Shown here one piece after another: positions 1 to 8,840 of a DNA stretch of 64,000 nucleotides. This DNA comes from Flavivirga aquimarina (GTDB taxonomy: Bacteria; Bacteroidota; Bacteroidia; Flavobacteriales; Flavobacteriaceae): positions 30,085 to 94,084 of the forward strand of contig NZ_JAUOEK010000066.1 in NCBI RefSeq assembly GCF_030540835.1, written 5' to 3'. The translations under genes and the position numbers were made by a program. The notes beneath the pieces were generated by a model. That model worked only from the letters and a program-made list of their open reading frames with translations. It did no database searches and had not been told where the DNA came from. Every line of letters starts with the position of its first letter. Positions within the stretch are counted from its first letter, which is position 1.

Positions 1-860
1 AACGGGTTTTTAATTTCATGCGCTACCTGTTTTGCCATTTCTCTCCAAGCCTGTTCTCGTTCGCTTCTGGCTAATTGCACAGCACTTTCTTCAAGTTCGT
101 CAATCATACTGTTATACGAATTTACCAAAGTGGAAATCTCCTCACTCGTGTCATTTACTTCTATCTTCTCATTACGTTTTTCTAATCTTGTGGTATTAAT
201 TTTATCGCTAATTGTTTTTAAAGACTTTGTGATGTATTTAGATAATAAAAACGCAATCCCAATAGCCATAAGTAAAATAAACATGTAGGCATAAGCAATA
301 CGCCTTAAAAATTCTTCTAGTTCTTTAGAAAGGAAATCGTCTTTCTCTAAATAAGGTAAATTTAATATGGCTATAGATTTCGACCTTCGATCTGTAAGAT
401 AGGTATAAGATGATTGAAATGTTTCTCCATTTTCGTCGAGCTTAGCTACATACCGATGCCCTACATTATCAGAAACAGCATTTAAAACTTCAGCTTCCAG
501 ACAGTTAGAAGCAACACTGTTTTGCAAGCCTGATTTAGATGATATTAATAAGCCCCCTTCTAAATCATATAAATTAATTTGAAGCTTATGAATGTCTGCT
601 ACATTATATATTTCTTCTTTATAAATTAAGGGAATGTTTTCTGTTTTTACTTCCCAGCTATTTTGTCTGCTATTTAAGACACGTTTAAGATGTGTTTGAA
701 TGTTTTCTTCTTTACGCTTTAAACGTCCTTCGTGATATTCTCGCCGCTCTTCTTTATATTGGTAGATCGCTACTGCCGAAATAAGAACTGATGCCAATAA
801 AACCAGCAATATCATGGCTAAAAAAATACGAGTACGTAAAGAGAGTTTTTTTAATTTCAT
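1..860 (-). CDS. Sensor histidine kinase, HAMP type (N-terminal part, runs off the left edge)
   Basis: Translating leftwards from the ATG at 860 gives an open frame of 286 codons to the window edge. It begins MKLKKLSLRTRIF and has a first membrane segment at about residues 10-32. A periplasmic sensor region of about 170 residues follows, then a second membrane segment (YAYMFILLMAIGIAFLL) and a HAMP linker. The last visible stretch is the HisKA phosphorylation box, WREMAKQVAHEIKNP, whose His is the expected phosphoacceptor. The ATPase domain lies outside the window. The architecture is that of an inner-membrane NtrY-like sensor kinase, common in Flavobacteriia. The stimulus cannot be read from the sequence. 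It is separated from hemJ by 153 bases without a clear terminator, so co-transcription is uncertain. Confidence 0.88.
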   Translation of the reverse strand, partial: MKLKKLSLRTRIFLAMILLVLLASVLISAVAIYQYKEERREYHEGRLKRKEENIQTHLKRVLNSRQNSWEVKTENIPLIYKEEIYNVADIHKLQINLYDLEGGLLISSKSGLQNSVASNCLEAEVLNAVSDNVGHRYVAKLDENGETFQSSYTYLTDRRSKSIAILNLPYLEKDDFLSKELEEFLRRIAYAYMFILLMAIGIAFLLSKYITKSLKTISDKINTTRLEKRNEKIEVNDTSEEISTLVNSYNSMIDELEESAVQLARSEREQAWREMAKQVAHEIKNP

Positions 861-1013
861 TAAAAAATATTATCCTTTTAAAAGTTCAATAAATATAGCA
901 ATAATCAAACCAAATTTTTCTTAAAAACTAAATCGGAAATTTTAACTACCAAATTCCACATACAATGTTCTTGTATTGGAATTTTGAAAACTTAAAAATG
1001 AGAATTTTAAAGA

Positions 1014-1559
1014 TTAAGCTTCAGGGTTTTTGTCTCTAATATTTTTATAGACCTTGAAACCTAACATAATTAGAACTCCTAAAACAATAATTCCTATAAC
1101 ACCCCAAATCCAATTGATGGCATTTTTTAGAATAACTAAAAAAATGACAGCAAACAGGATAAAGGTAGCTCCCTCGTTCCAAATACGCATGAAGCTTGAC
1201 GTTTTTTTAACTATATCATTTTGAAGTTGCTTATAATACTGATGTGTTTTAAAATGATAGATAAAAAGCACAATTACAAAGGCTAGTTTTACCTGCATCC
1301 AGTCTTGATAGACCAAGGTTGGGTTTAAATAAAACAGGCTTAAACCAAATAACAAAGCTAAAATGGCTGATGGCCAAGTAATAATAAACCACAGGCGTTT
1401 TGCCATAAGCTTAAGTTGTTTGCCTAAAATTTCTTTGTCTGGTGATGGTTTATGGAATGCCTCTATTTGATAAACGAACAATCTAGGAATATAAAATAAT
1501 CCGGCAAACCATGTAATTACAAAAATGAGATGAAATGCCTTAAGATAAAAATATGTCAT
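1014..1559 (-). CDS. hemJ: Protoporphyrinogen IX oxidase, HemJ type (CopD/UPF0093 family)
   Basis: A 181-residue protein with four or five predicted membrane helices. Near its N-terminus is the family signature KAFHLIFVITWFAGLFYIPR, with the conserved His at residue 10. HemJ oxidises protoporphyrinogen IX to protoporphyrin IX, the step before iron insertion, in the inner membrane. The call rests on the N-terminal motif, the size (HemJ proteins are usually 140-200 residues) and the position 3 bases downstream of hemH. No HemG- or HemY-type oxidase is seen in the cluster, so HemJ would fill that step. Such proteins are often annotated only as CopD family. The conserved position beside hemH supports the more specific call. 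Confidence 0.82.
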   Translation of the reverse strand: MTYFYLKAFHLIFVITWFAGLFYIPRLFVYQIEAFHKPSPDKEILGKQLKLMAKRLWFIITWPSAILALLFGLSLFYLNPTLVYQDWMQVKLAFVIVLFIYHFKTHQYYKQLQNDIVKKTSSFMRIWNEGATFILFAVIFLVILKNAINWIWGVIGIIVLGVLIMLGFKVYKNIRDKNPEA

Positions 1560-1562
1560 AGC

Positions 1563-2594
1563 TTAACTTACTTTAACAGTTGCTTTTGCCCATTCACTAA
1601 TCCATTTTGAAAGTAAGTTTACAAACTCGTCATCGTCATTTAAACAAGGGACGGTTGTAAAGTCTTTACCTCCCATTTCATGAAAAATTTCCTGACCTTC
1701 CATCGCTATTTCTTCAAGTGTCTCTAAACAATCACTAACAAACGCAGGTGTTACAATGGCCATATTTTTAACACCTTGCTTTCCCAAACGCTCAATAGTT
1801 CTATCTGTATAAGGTAGCAACCAAGGGTCAAAACCTAAACGTGATTGAAAGGAGGTAGAATACGTACCTTCTTTAAATTTTAATTTTTCGGCAACTAACC
1901 GGGTTACTTCATAACATTGATGTCTATAGCAAAACTCATGAGCTTTTGATGCTGTTGTACAGCAGCTACCATCTATTTTACAATGCGATTTTGTAACATC
2001 ACTCTTTCTAATATGACGTTCTGGTACACCGTGATATGAAAACAATAAATGTTCGTAATCTATGCCTTTTAAATGATTTTCTATGGCATTTGAAAGCACT
2101 TCAATATAATCTGGTTTATTATAAAAAGCAGGAACCGATTCTATCTTTAAATCAGGAAAATGTACTTTTCTAATATCTTCGGCTAACACTAAAATGGTTT
2201 CTGTCGTTGCCATGGCAAACTGGGGGTATAAAGGAAATAACAAGACCTCTTTAACACCTTTGTCTACTAACTCCTGAAGCCCTTTTTTTATTGTCATGCT
2301 ACCATAACGCATAGCTAAAGCAACAGGTTCTTCTACTTGTTTTTGTATTTTATTTTGAAGTCGTTCTGATAGTACAATTAAAGGAGAGCCTTCGTCCCAC
2401 CATATTTTTTTATAGGCTGCAGCCGATTGTTTTGGTCTGGTTTTTAAAATAATGCCTTTTACCAAAGCTGTTCTGGCCAGAAACGGTATATCAATAACAC
2501 GCTCATCCATTAAAAACTCACCTAAATACTTTTTCACATCTTTTGGTTCGGGGCTATCCGGAGACCCAAGGTTTACTAGTAAAATTCCTTTCAT
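1563..2594 (-). CDS. hemH: Ferrochelatase
   Basis: A 343-residue soluble or peripheral enzyme that inserts Fe(II) into protoporphyrin IX, the last step of protohaem synthesis. Visible family motifs are GILLVNLGSPDSPEP at the N-terminus, LLFSYHGVPERHI with catalytic His188, SFQSRLGFDPWLLPYT, and VSDCLETLEEI with the metal-relay Glu294. A cysteine-rich insert follows the catalytic His (C205, C211, C212, C222, C227). It could in principle hold metal or an Fe-S cluster, but nothing here proves that. The gene lies 10 bases after the AraC regulator and 3 bases before hemJ, so the three form a likely leftward operon. Confidence 0.96.
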   Translation of the reverse strand: MKGILLVNLGSPDSPEPKDVKKYLGEFLMDERVIDIPFLARTALVKGIILKTRPKQSAAAYKKIWWDEGSPLIVLSERLQNKIQKQVEEPVALAMRYGSMTIKKGLQELVDKGVKEVLLFPLYPQFAMATTETILVLAEDIRKVHFPDLKIESVPAFYNKPDYIEVLSNAIENHLKGIDYEHLLFSYHGVPERHIRKSDVTKSHCKIDGSCCTTASKAHEFCYRHQCYEVTRLVAEKLKFKEGTYSTSFQSRLGFDPWLLPYTDRTIERLGKQGVKNMAIVTPAFVSDCLETLEEIAMEGQEIFHEMGGKDFTTVPCLNDDDEFVNLLSKWISEWAKATVKVS

Positions 2595-2604
2595 ATAATT
2601 CCTA

Positions 2605-3504
2605 TTATGTCAACGACATGACGTATTTCTTGGGCGTTGTTCCATATTTCTTTTTAAAAGCAGCGATAAAATGGCTGGAAGTACTATAACCAACTTTAAG
2701 CCCTACCTCATTTACGTTATTATCACCAGATTCCAATAGTTTTCTGGCAACTTCCATTTTATAATCAAATAAAAAACTAAATACCGAATCGCCATAAATT
2801 TGTTTAAAGCCCTCTTTTAGTTTTTTAAGATTCAACCCTATTTCATCAGCTAGTTCTTGTAAGCTAGGTGGCTCTGCCATGCGAGCAATAACAATTTCTT
2901 TAGCTTTTCTAATTTTAATCACATTAGTTTCGTCTACCAAAAATGGGCATTGTTCAACGTTTGCATCTTCACTTCTATTAAAATATAAACTTAAAAGCTC
3001 GTATGCCTTTCCTTTAAAATAAAGGTTTTTAATAGATTGATTCAGGTTATAATTTATTAACTGATTTAAAACTATAGCCATAGAAGGAGAGATCGCACCA
3101 TCTTTATAATATTTTTTATCCTTATTATCATCACTTAAAAAAGTAATATAGCCCGCTTCTTGGGAAAACAACCCATGAAAATTTTTAATAGATATTAAAA
3201 CTGAAACCATCCAAGAATTAGGATCTATTTGTAAATTTATTGGTAACTCTCGTTGCGGGTTATATAATAATAAGGAATTCTCTTCCTGAATATTTAATAT
3301 ATACCTTCCTTCATTAAAAACAAACCGACTTGCTCCTTTTACACAAAAATGAAATTGGATATAATCGCTATCTATTTCTTTAGCAAGAGATTGTACTTCA
3401 TTAGATTCATTTTTAAATACAAGCACCAAAGCACCATCATCGACTTTTGTTTCGTCAAAAGAACTTTGAGCGACATTTTTATTATTGTTTATTTCGTCTT
3501 TCAT
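2605..3504 (-). CDS. AraC-family transcriptional regulator next to haem genes
   Basis: A 299-residue protein with an N-terminal effector-type region of about 190 residues and a C-terminal AraC double helix-turn-helix at about 195-297. The second helix pair is clear: VNEVGLKVGYSTSSHFIAAFKK followed by the terminal GTTPKKYV motif. The N-terminal half has no recognisable sugar-binding cupin signature, so the ligand is unknown. The gene is divergent from hemA across 189 bases and is the first gene of the AraC-hemH-hemJ unit. This placement suggests that it regulates haem synthesis and possibly its own operon. That is inferred from position only. Confidence 0.88.
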   Translation of the reverse strand: MKDEINNNKNVAQSSFDETKVDDGALVLVFKNESNEVQSLAKEIDSDYIQFHFCVKGASRFVFNEGRYILNIQEENSLLLYNPQRELPINLQIDPNSWMVSVLISIKNFHGLFSQEAGYITFLSDDNKDKKYYKDGAISPSMAIVLNQLINYNLNQSIKNLYFKGKAYELLSLYFNRSEDANVEQCPFLVDETNVIKIRKAKEIVIARMAEPPSLQELADEIGLNLKKLKEGFKQIYGDSVFSFLFDYKMEVARKLLESGDNNVNEVGLKVGYSTSSHFIAAFKKKYGTTPKKYVMSLT

Positions 3505-3693
3505 AATGATTTTATTTAGATTCGTTCTAAATAAACTAGGTGAAAACTGCCTAATAATCTACAAAAGTATGACATTTATCATATAATTAGAAAAAACAAC
3601 GTGAAAAAACCACAAACGATATTAAAAGTTCTTTGAGCGTTATTTTTTTTATGATCATCCATATACTTTTGCTTTGAAATATCAGGTATCAGC
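3505..3693. promoter_or_regulatory. Divergent promoter region between the AraC regulator and hemA
   Basis: The 189-base AT-rich gap separates two divergent haem transcription units. On the plus strand TACTTTTG at 3664-3671 matches the Bacteroidota -7 consensus TAnnTTTG and lies 23 bases before the hemA ATG. No good TTTG -33 box at the usual spacing was found, so the promoter call is weak. No palindromic operator stands out. Confidence 0.4.
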
Positions 3694-4953
3694 ATGCAAA
3701 AATATAATATATCAAGAAGTAATTACTTTTATGCCATTGGTTTGAGTTATAAAAAAGCCGATGCAGATATAAGAGGGCGCTTTAGTCTAGATGACGAGGG
3801 TAAATTAGCTTTACTTGAACAAGCCAAAGAAAATGACATTGAGAGTTTGGTGGTTACATCGACCTGTAATCGAACAGAAATTTATGGGTTTGCACAACAT
3901 CCTTTTCAGTTAATAAAATTACTTTGCGATAATACCAGAGGTACGGTTGAAGAGTTTCAAGAAGTAGCCTATGTTTACAAAAACAAAGATGCTATTGCGC
4001 ATATGTTTCGTGTAGGTTCCGGTTTAGATAGCCAGATTCTTGGAGATTTTGAAATTATAAGTCAGCTAAAAGCCAGTGCACGTGCTTCAAAAAAACACGG
4101 GTTACTCAATCATTTTTCAGAACGTTTGGTAAATGCTGTTATTCAAGCCAGTAAGCGTATAAAAACTGAAACAGATATTTCGTCTGGAGCTACTTCGGTA
4201 TCTTTTGCCTCTGTTCAATATATTTTTAATTCGGTTGAAGATATTTCGAACAAAAATATTTTGCTTTTCGGAACCGGAAAAATTGGAAGAAACACCTGTG
4301 AAAACCTTGTAAAACATACCAAAAATGAGCAAATTACTTTAATTAACAGAACCAAAGATAAAGCTGAGGTAATTGCCGGAAAGTTTAATCTAATAGTTAA
4401 AGATTATGCTAATTTACAAGAAGAAATTAGTCACTCAGATATTTTAATTGTTGCTACAGGGGCACAACGACCTACTATAGATAAACACATAATCCAATCT
4501 AAAAAACCGCTTTTAATTTTAGACTTATCCATTCCAAAAAATGTTGATGCGAATGTTGAAGCATTAGATAATGTTACTTTAGTTCATTTAGATCATTTAT
4601 CTAAAATTACAGATGAAACTTTAGAAGAACGAAAAAAACATATTCCACTGGCAGAATCTATTATAGAAGAAGTAAAAACGGAATTTAATGATTGGTTAGA
4701 AACCAGAAAATTTGCACCAACTATTAAAGCGTTAAAACATAAACTAGCCCATTTTGCTGCTGCCGAATTAGAAACGCAACGCAAGAAGAATACGGATTTT
4801 AATGAAGCACAAGCCGAATTAATTAGCAACAACATCATTCAAAAAATAACCAATCACTTTGCACATCATTTAAAAGATGATAATGCTTCTACTGATGAGA
4901 GTCTGGAACTTATAAAAAAAGTATTTCAGCTAGAACCAACTACGCATGTCTAA
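3694..4953 (+). CDS. hemA: Glutamyl-tRNA reductase
   Basis: A 419-residue enzyme that reduces Glu-tRNA with NADPH to glutamate-1-semialdehyde, the committed step of the C5 haem pathway. The catalytic motif VVTSTCNRTEIYG places the nucleophilic Cys at residue 58. The signature GSGLDSQILGD lies at about 108-118, and the dinucleotide-binding loop LFGTGKIGRN lies in the middle. A C-terminal dimerisation region completes the normal length (about 410-430). Its 3' end overlaps the hemCD start by 8 bases, indicating translational coupling. hemL (the next enzyme) is not in the window. Confidence 0.97.
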   Translation: MQKYNISRSNYFYAIGLSYKKADADIRGRFSLDDEGKLALLEQAKENDIESLVVTSTCNRTEIYGFAQHPFQLIKLLCDNTRGTVEEFQEVAYVYKNKDAIAHMFRVGSGLDSQILGDFEIISQLKASARASKKHGLLNHFSERLVNAVIQASKRIKTETDISSGATSVSFASVQYIFNSVEDISNKNILLFGTGKIGRNTCENLVKHTKNEQITLINRTKDKAEVIAGKFNLIVKDYANLQEEISHSDILIVATGAQRPTIDKHIIQSKKPLLILDLSIPKNVDANVEALDNVTLVHLDHLSKITDETLEERKKHIPLAESIIEEVKTEFNDWLETRKFAPTIKALKHKLAHFAAAELETQRKKNTDFNEAQAELISNNIIQKITNHFAHHLKDDNASTDESLELIKKVFQLEPTTHV

Positions 4954-6526
4954 AATTATTAGAATAGGTACGCGCGATAGTGAATTAGCACTATGGCAAG
5001 CCAAAATAGTACAACAACAACTTGAAAATTTAGGCCATACAACACAATTAGTTCCTGTAAAATCTACTGGCGATTTAGTTTTGGACAAGCCTTTATACGA
5101 ATTAGGAATTACCGGTATTTTTACTAGAACTCTGGATATTGCCATGTTAAATCATGAGATTGACATTGCAGTCCATTCACTAAAAGATGTTCCAACTGTT
5201 TTGCCTAAAGGCATTATACAAGCAGCCGTTTTAAAACGTGGCAATGTAAATGATACCTTGGTTTTTAAAAACAATGAAGAGTTTTTAAGCTCTAAAGAGG
5301 CTGTAATAGCGACAGGAAGTTTACGCAGAAAAGCACAATGGCTTAACAGATACCCTACGCATACAATTGTAGATTTACGCGGAAACGTAAACTCTCGTTT
5401 ACAAAAACTAGAAGACAACGAACACTGGAACGGAGCTATTTTTGCTGCCGCTGGAATAGGTCGTATCGGGATAAGGCCAGAAGAAGCTATTAATTTAGAT
5501 TGGATGATTCCGGCACCTGCACAAGGAGCTATTATGATAACAGCTTTAGAAGAAGACGATTTTGTAAAAGCCGCCTGTGCCGAATTGAATCATGAAGAAA
5601 CTGAAATATGCACCACAATTGAACGCGAATTTTTAAATAAATTAGAAGGTGGTTGTACAGCACCCATTGGAGCACTCGCTTATATAAAAAACGAAGAAAT
5701 TAACTTTAAAGGTGTTCTTTTAAGTGAAGATGGTTCTAAAAGAATAGATGTTACCAGAGTTAAAAAATTAGGAGAGCATAGTGACATGGCGCAATTTTGT
5801 GCCGATTTTGTTATTGAACGTGGTGGTAAGCGTTTAATGGACAACATAAAACATTCTAATAAAAAAACGAATGTATTCTCCACGAAATCGTTTACCGAAG
5901 ATCAACGTTTATTATTTCATGAAAAAGTAGTTGCAAAAAGTAACGATTTTATAAAAATAAGCCAGAATAGAATTCATCCAAGGTTTTTAAAAAATGAAAT
6001 TCAAAATGTAATTATCACCAGTAAAAATGCTGTTGAAGCCTTAGTGACAAACTATTCAGTTTCCGAATTACAATTCAAAAACATATACTGTGTTGGTCGC
6101 AGAACCAAACGCCTAATAGAAAATAGAATAGGGAAAGTAACGCATGCCGAAAAGAACGCTAAAGCACTTGCAGAATACTTGGTTGAATATATAGAAGGTA
6201 CCGAAGTAACCTACTTTTGTAGCGATTTAAGATTAGATGACTTACCTAATATTTTAGAAAAAAATAATATAAAGGTTAATGAAGTAGAAGCTTACCAAAC
6301 GAAGTTTGATAGTTATAAAATTGATAATTCTATTGAAAGCGTTATGTTTTATAGCCCTTCAACAGTACAGAGTTATTTGAAAAAAAATGATGCAGATGTC
6401 ATTGCATTTTGTATTGGAGAAACGACTGCTGCCGAAGCAAGAAAGAAATTTAAAGACGTTAGAGTTGCTAAAGTACCAACTGTTGAGAGTGTGATTGAAT
6501 TAGTGAATAAACACTATGTGTCATGA
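4946..6526 (+). CDS. hemC: Hydroxymethylbilane synthase / uroporphyrinogen-III synthase fusion (HemC-HemD)
   Basis: A 526-residue bifunctional protein. Residues 1 to about 305 are porphobilinogen deaminase, with IRIGTRDSELALWQA, catalytic Asp81 in HSLKDVP, the SLRRKAQ binding loop, and Cys237 in LEGGCTAPIGA for the dipyrromethane cofactor. From about residue 320 a uroporphyrinogen-III synthase domain follows (NVIITSKNAVEAL, VMFYSPSTVQSYL, AFCIGETTAAEA). Together they turn porphobilinogen into uroporphyrinogen III, keeping the unstable linear tetrapyrrole within one polypeptide. HemC-HemD fusions are known from Bacteroidota. The gene overlaps hemA by 8 bases and the next small gene by 4, so the three are probably co-translated. 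Confidence 0.95.
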   Translation: MSKIIRIGTRDSELALWQAKIVQQQLENLGHTTQLVPVKSTGDLVLDKPLYELGITGIFTRTLDIAMLNHEIDIAVHSLKDVPTVLPKGIIQAAVLKRGNVNDTLVFKNNEEFLSSKEAVIATGSLRRKAQWLNRYPTHTIVDLRGNVNSRLQKLEDNEHWNGAIFAAAGIGRIGIRPEEAINLDWMIPAPAQGAIMITALEEDDFVKAACAELNHEETEICTTIEREFLNKLEGGCTAPIGALAYIKNEEINFKGVLLSEDGSKRIDVTRVKKLGEHSDMAQFCADFVIERGGKRLMDNIKHSNKKTNVFSTKSFTEDQRLLFHEKVVAKSNDFIKISQNRIHPRFLKNEIQNVIITSKNAVEALVTNYSVSELQFKNIYCVGRRTKRLIENRIGKVTHAEKNAKALAEYLVEYIEGTEVTYFCSDLRLDDLPNILEKNNIKVNEVEAYQTKFDSYKIDNSIESVMFYSPSTVQSYLKKNDADVIAFCIGETTAAEARKKFKDVRVAKVPTVESVIELVNKHYVS

Positions 6527-6825
6527 TTTATTTAACGGCCCTAATGTTTGTAAAAGAAGGCAAAGAAGAAGTTTTTAACGAATATGAATCATTTGTTCTT
6601 CCACTTTTAAATAATTACAGTGGGAAATTAATCTATAGAATAAGACCTAACGAAAAAAGTTATATAACAGCAGCAGAAGAAACACCGTATGAAATTCATT
6701 TTATATCATTCAAAACAAATGAAGACTTTATAAGGTTTGTAAATGATGAAAAAAGAAAAAGCTTTGAAAACCTTAAAGAAGAAGCTATAAAATCTAGTTT
6801 TATAGTTAAAGGTGAAAAATTATAA
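6523..6825 (+). CDS. Small conserved-looking protein in the haem operon (DUF1330/ABM-like fold)
   Basis: A 100-residue protein whose ATG overlaps the hemCD stop (ATGA). The pattern of beta strands and helices (MIYLTALMFVKEGKEEVFNEYE, then a second alpha-beta half) resembles dimeric alpha-beta-barrel proteins such as DUF1330 or antibiotic-biosynthesis-monooxygenase domains. Some members of that fold bind haem or tetrapyrroles. No signal peptide, membrane helix or catalytic motif is seen. Coupling to hemCD suggests a tetrapyrrole-related role, but this is inference and the family call is tentative. Confidence 0.7.
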   Translation: MIYLTALMFVKEGKEEVFNEYESFVLPLLNNYSGKLIYRIRPNEKSYITAAEETPYEIHFISFKTNEDFIRFVNDEKRKSFENLKEEAIKSSFIVKGEKL

Positions 6826-6838
6826 GATAAGAGTTGTC

Positions 6839-6915
6839 ATTCCTGCATAGGCAGGAATCTACTTTTAAAATATTTAAGTTTCAATTAAAAAGATCCCTCC
6901 CGATAGTTATCGGGA
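6839..6915. repeat. Two short dispersed palindromes before hemE
   Basis: The gap before hemE holds two unrelated hairpins. One has arms ATTCCTGC (6839-6846) and GCAGGAAT (6851-6858) around a 4-base loop. The second has arms TCCCGAT (6898-6904) and ATCGGGA (6909-6915) around AGTT. Both look like short dispersed repeats common in flavobacterial intergenic DNA. Neither is followed by a convincing T-run, so they are not called terminators. Confidence 0.6.
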
Positions 6916-6924
6916 TTTGGGGAA

Positions 6925-7965
6925 ATGAAGAATATGATAAAGAACGATTTATTTTTAAGAGCATTAAAAGGAGAAACTGTGAATCGTCCACCAGTTTGGA
7001 TGATGCGCCAAGCAGGGCGTTATCTACCAGAATTTATAGCCATTCGTGAGAAATACGATTTCTTTACGCGTTGCAGAACTCCAGAATTAGCCAGTGAAAT
7101 TACAGTGCAACCTATTAGACGTTACGGTATGGATGCAGCTATTTTATTTAGTGATATTTTGGTTATTCCACAAGCTATGAATATTGAAGTACAGATGAAG
7201 CCTAATTTTGGTCCGTACTTACCAAACCCTGTGCGTACTCAAAAAGATGTCGATAATGTTGTTGTTCCGGACGTTACCGTAGAATTAGATTATGTTTATC
7301 AAGCTATTAAAGCAACTAAAGAATTGCTAAATAATGAGATTCCTTTAATTGGGTTTGCAGGTTCGCCATGGACAATTTTATGTTATTGTGTGCAAGGACA
7401 AGGTAGTAAAACCTTTGATAAGGCCAAGGAATTTTGTTTTACGAACCCAACCGCTGCACATCAATTACTTCAAAAAATCACAGATACTACTATTGCGTAT
7501 TTAAAAGAAAAAGTAAAAGCAGGCGTTAATGCAGTACAAGTATTCGATTCTTGGGGAGGCATGCTATCGCCTGTCGATTATCAAGAATTTTCCTGGCAAT
7601 ACATCAACCAAATTATTGAGGCCTTAAAAGACGATGCCCCAGTAATTGCTTTTGGTAAAGGTTGTTGGTTTGCACTTGGTGACATGGCAAAAAGTAATGC
7701 ATCAGCTTTAGGTATAGATTGGACGTGTTCGGCAAGAAATGCCCGTTATTTAACAGGTGGAAACATCACCCTACAAGGTAATTTTGATCCGTCACGCTTA
7801 CTATCACCTCCTTCAGAAATAAAGAAAATGGTACACCAAATGATTAACGAATTTGGTAAAGATAAATACATCGTAAATCTTGGGCATGGTATTTTACCTA
7901 ACATTCCGTTAGATCACGCCAAGGCATTTATAGATGCTGTAAAAGAGTATAAAAGCCCCTCTTAA
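6925..7965 (+). CDS. hemE: Uroporphyrinogen decarboxylase
   Basis: A 346-residue cytosolic enzyme that decarboxylates uroporphyrinogen III to coproporphyrinogen III. The family signature [16 protein letters not shown] is at residues 22-37. Other landmarks are [24 protein letters not shown] and the C-terminal NLGHGILP. The length is normal. The ATG at 6925 is used, but the second Met (MIKND, at 6934) is also possible. The last codons (KSPS, stop) fall inside the dispersed repeat that starts at 7951, so the C-terminus and stop are supplied by repeat DNA. Confidence 0.96.
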   Translation: MKNMIKNDLFLRALKGETVNRPPVWMMRQAGRYLPEFIAIREKYDFFTRCRTPELASEITVQPIRRYGMDAAILFSDILVIPQAMNIEVQMKPNFGPYLPNPVRTQKDVDNVVVPDVTVELDYVYQAIKATKELLNNEIPLIGFAGSPWTILCYCVQGQGSKTFDKAKEFCFTNPTAAHQLLQKITDTTIAYLKEKVKAGVNAVQVFDSWGGMLSPVDYQEFSWQYINQIIEALKDDAPVIAFGKGCWFALGDMAKSNASALGIDWTCSARNARYLTGGNITLQGNFDPSRLLSPPSEIKKMVHQMINEFGKDKYIVNLGHGILPNIPLDHAKAFIDAVKEYKSPS

Positions 7966-8083
7966 TCTCCCCAAATGGGAGAAACTATACGGGTTTCAAA
8001 ATTATATTTTTTTATGAATAGAGGCAGTATAATTCTAAATAAAACAATTTCCCTTTCCAAAGGAGAGGGCTAGGGAGAGGCTT
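7951..8083. repeat. MITE-like dispersed element between hemE and the EI24 gene
   Basis: The element is bounded by imperfect inverted ends. The left end begins AAAAGCCCCTCTTAATCTCC at 7951, and the right end finishes AGGGAGAGGCTTT at 8083. Inside the right arm CCCTTTCCAAAGGAGAGGG is a further palindrome. The element overlaps the last codons of hemE and ends 1 base before the ATG of the next gene, so it fills the whole gap. It has no coding capacity and looks like a non-autonomous repeat. Confidence 0.6.
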
Positions 8084-8084
8084 T

Positions 8085-8840
8085 ATGATTAAAAACATAA
8101 TATTAGGAATCAAAGCATATTTTGGCGCTTTTAGTTTAATCTCTAAACTAAAACTCTGGAAATATTTTGCAATTCCTATGCTTATAAGTTTTATAACCGC
8201 TATTGCTGTTTTTGCCTCAGCTTATGGGTTATCTGATAATGTTGGTACATTTATTTCAAAGATCTGGATTTGGGATTGGGGTAAAGATGCTTTTACAACA
8301 ATTAGTACTGTTATTGGTGGGCTGGTTATTATTGTTATCGGATTAATCCTTTTCAAGCACATCATAATGGCACTATCTGCACCATTTATGAGCCCCGTAT
8401 CCGAAAAAATAGAAGCCCATTTAACAGGGAAATCACAACATAATCACAGAAATACAACATTTCTACAACAACTTTGGCGAGGCATACGAATTAATGGAAG
8501 AAACTTACTTATGGAATTAGTTTTAACCATTCCAATACTACTGTTAAAGTTTATACCCGTTGTTAATATATTTTCAACCATACTACTCTTTTTAGTTCAG
8601 GCTTATTATGCCGGGTTTGGTAATATGGATTATACACTAGAGCGTCATTTTAAATATAAGGAAAGCACGTTGTTTGTTAAAAAACATCGTGGTTTAGCCA
8701 TTGGTAATGGTATTATGTTTATTTTGTTTTTATTAGTACCTGTTATAGGTGTTATATTAGTATTACCCCTATCGGTAACAGCAGCTACAACTAAAACAGT
8801 AGAGGCATTGCAATTAAAAAACAACCTGCAAAATGCTTAG
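8085..8840 (+). CDS. EI24/CysZ-like integral membrane protein
   Basis: A 251-residue polytopic membrane protein with about four hydrophobic segments (MLISFITAIAVFASAYG, TVIGGLVIIVIGLILF, VLTIPILLLKFIPVVNIF, IMFILFLLVPVIGVILVL). It also has the family features APFMSPVSEKIE and YYAGFGNMDYTLERH. This matches the EI24 domain family, which includes the CysZ sulfate transporter and many uncharacterised bacterial proteins. A specific substrate cannot be assigned. It sits between haem genes and overlaps the following acetyltransferase by 8 bases, so it is probably transcribed with them. Confidence 0.8.
   Translation: MIKNIILGIKAYFGAFSLISKLKLWKYFAIPMLISFITAIAVFASAYGLSDNVGTFISKIWIWDWGKDAFTTISTVIGGLVIIVIGLILFKHIIMALSAPFMSPVSEKIEAHLTGKSQHNHRNTTFLQQLWRGIRINGRNLLMELVLTIPILLLKFIPVVNIFSTILLFLVQAYYAGFGNMDYTLERHFKYKESTLFVKKHRGLAIGNGIMFILFLLVPVIGVILVLPLSVTAATTKTVEALQLKNNLQNA

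Noticed and set aside
4593..4838. Opposite-strand open frames within hemA and other long genes
   Set aside because: They have no protein-family features and overlap strongly supported genes in another frame. They are taken as chance frames of AT-rich coding DNA.
4946..6526. HemC and HemD in one frame as a novel fusion
   Set aside because: This fusion is known in Bacteroidota, and both domains are complete, so it is reported as an ordinary feature.
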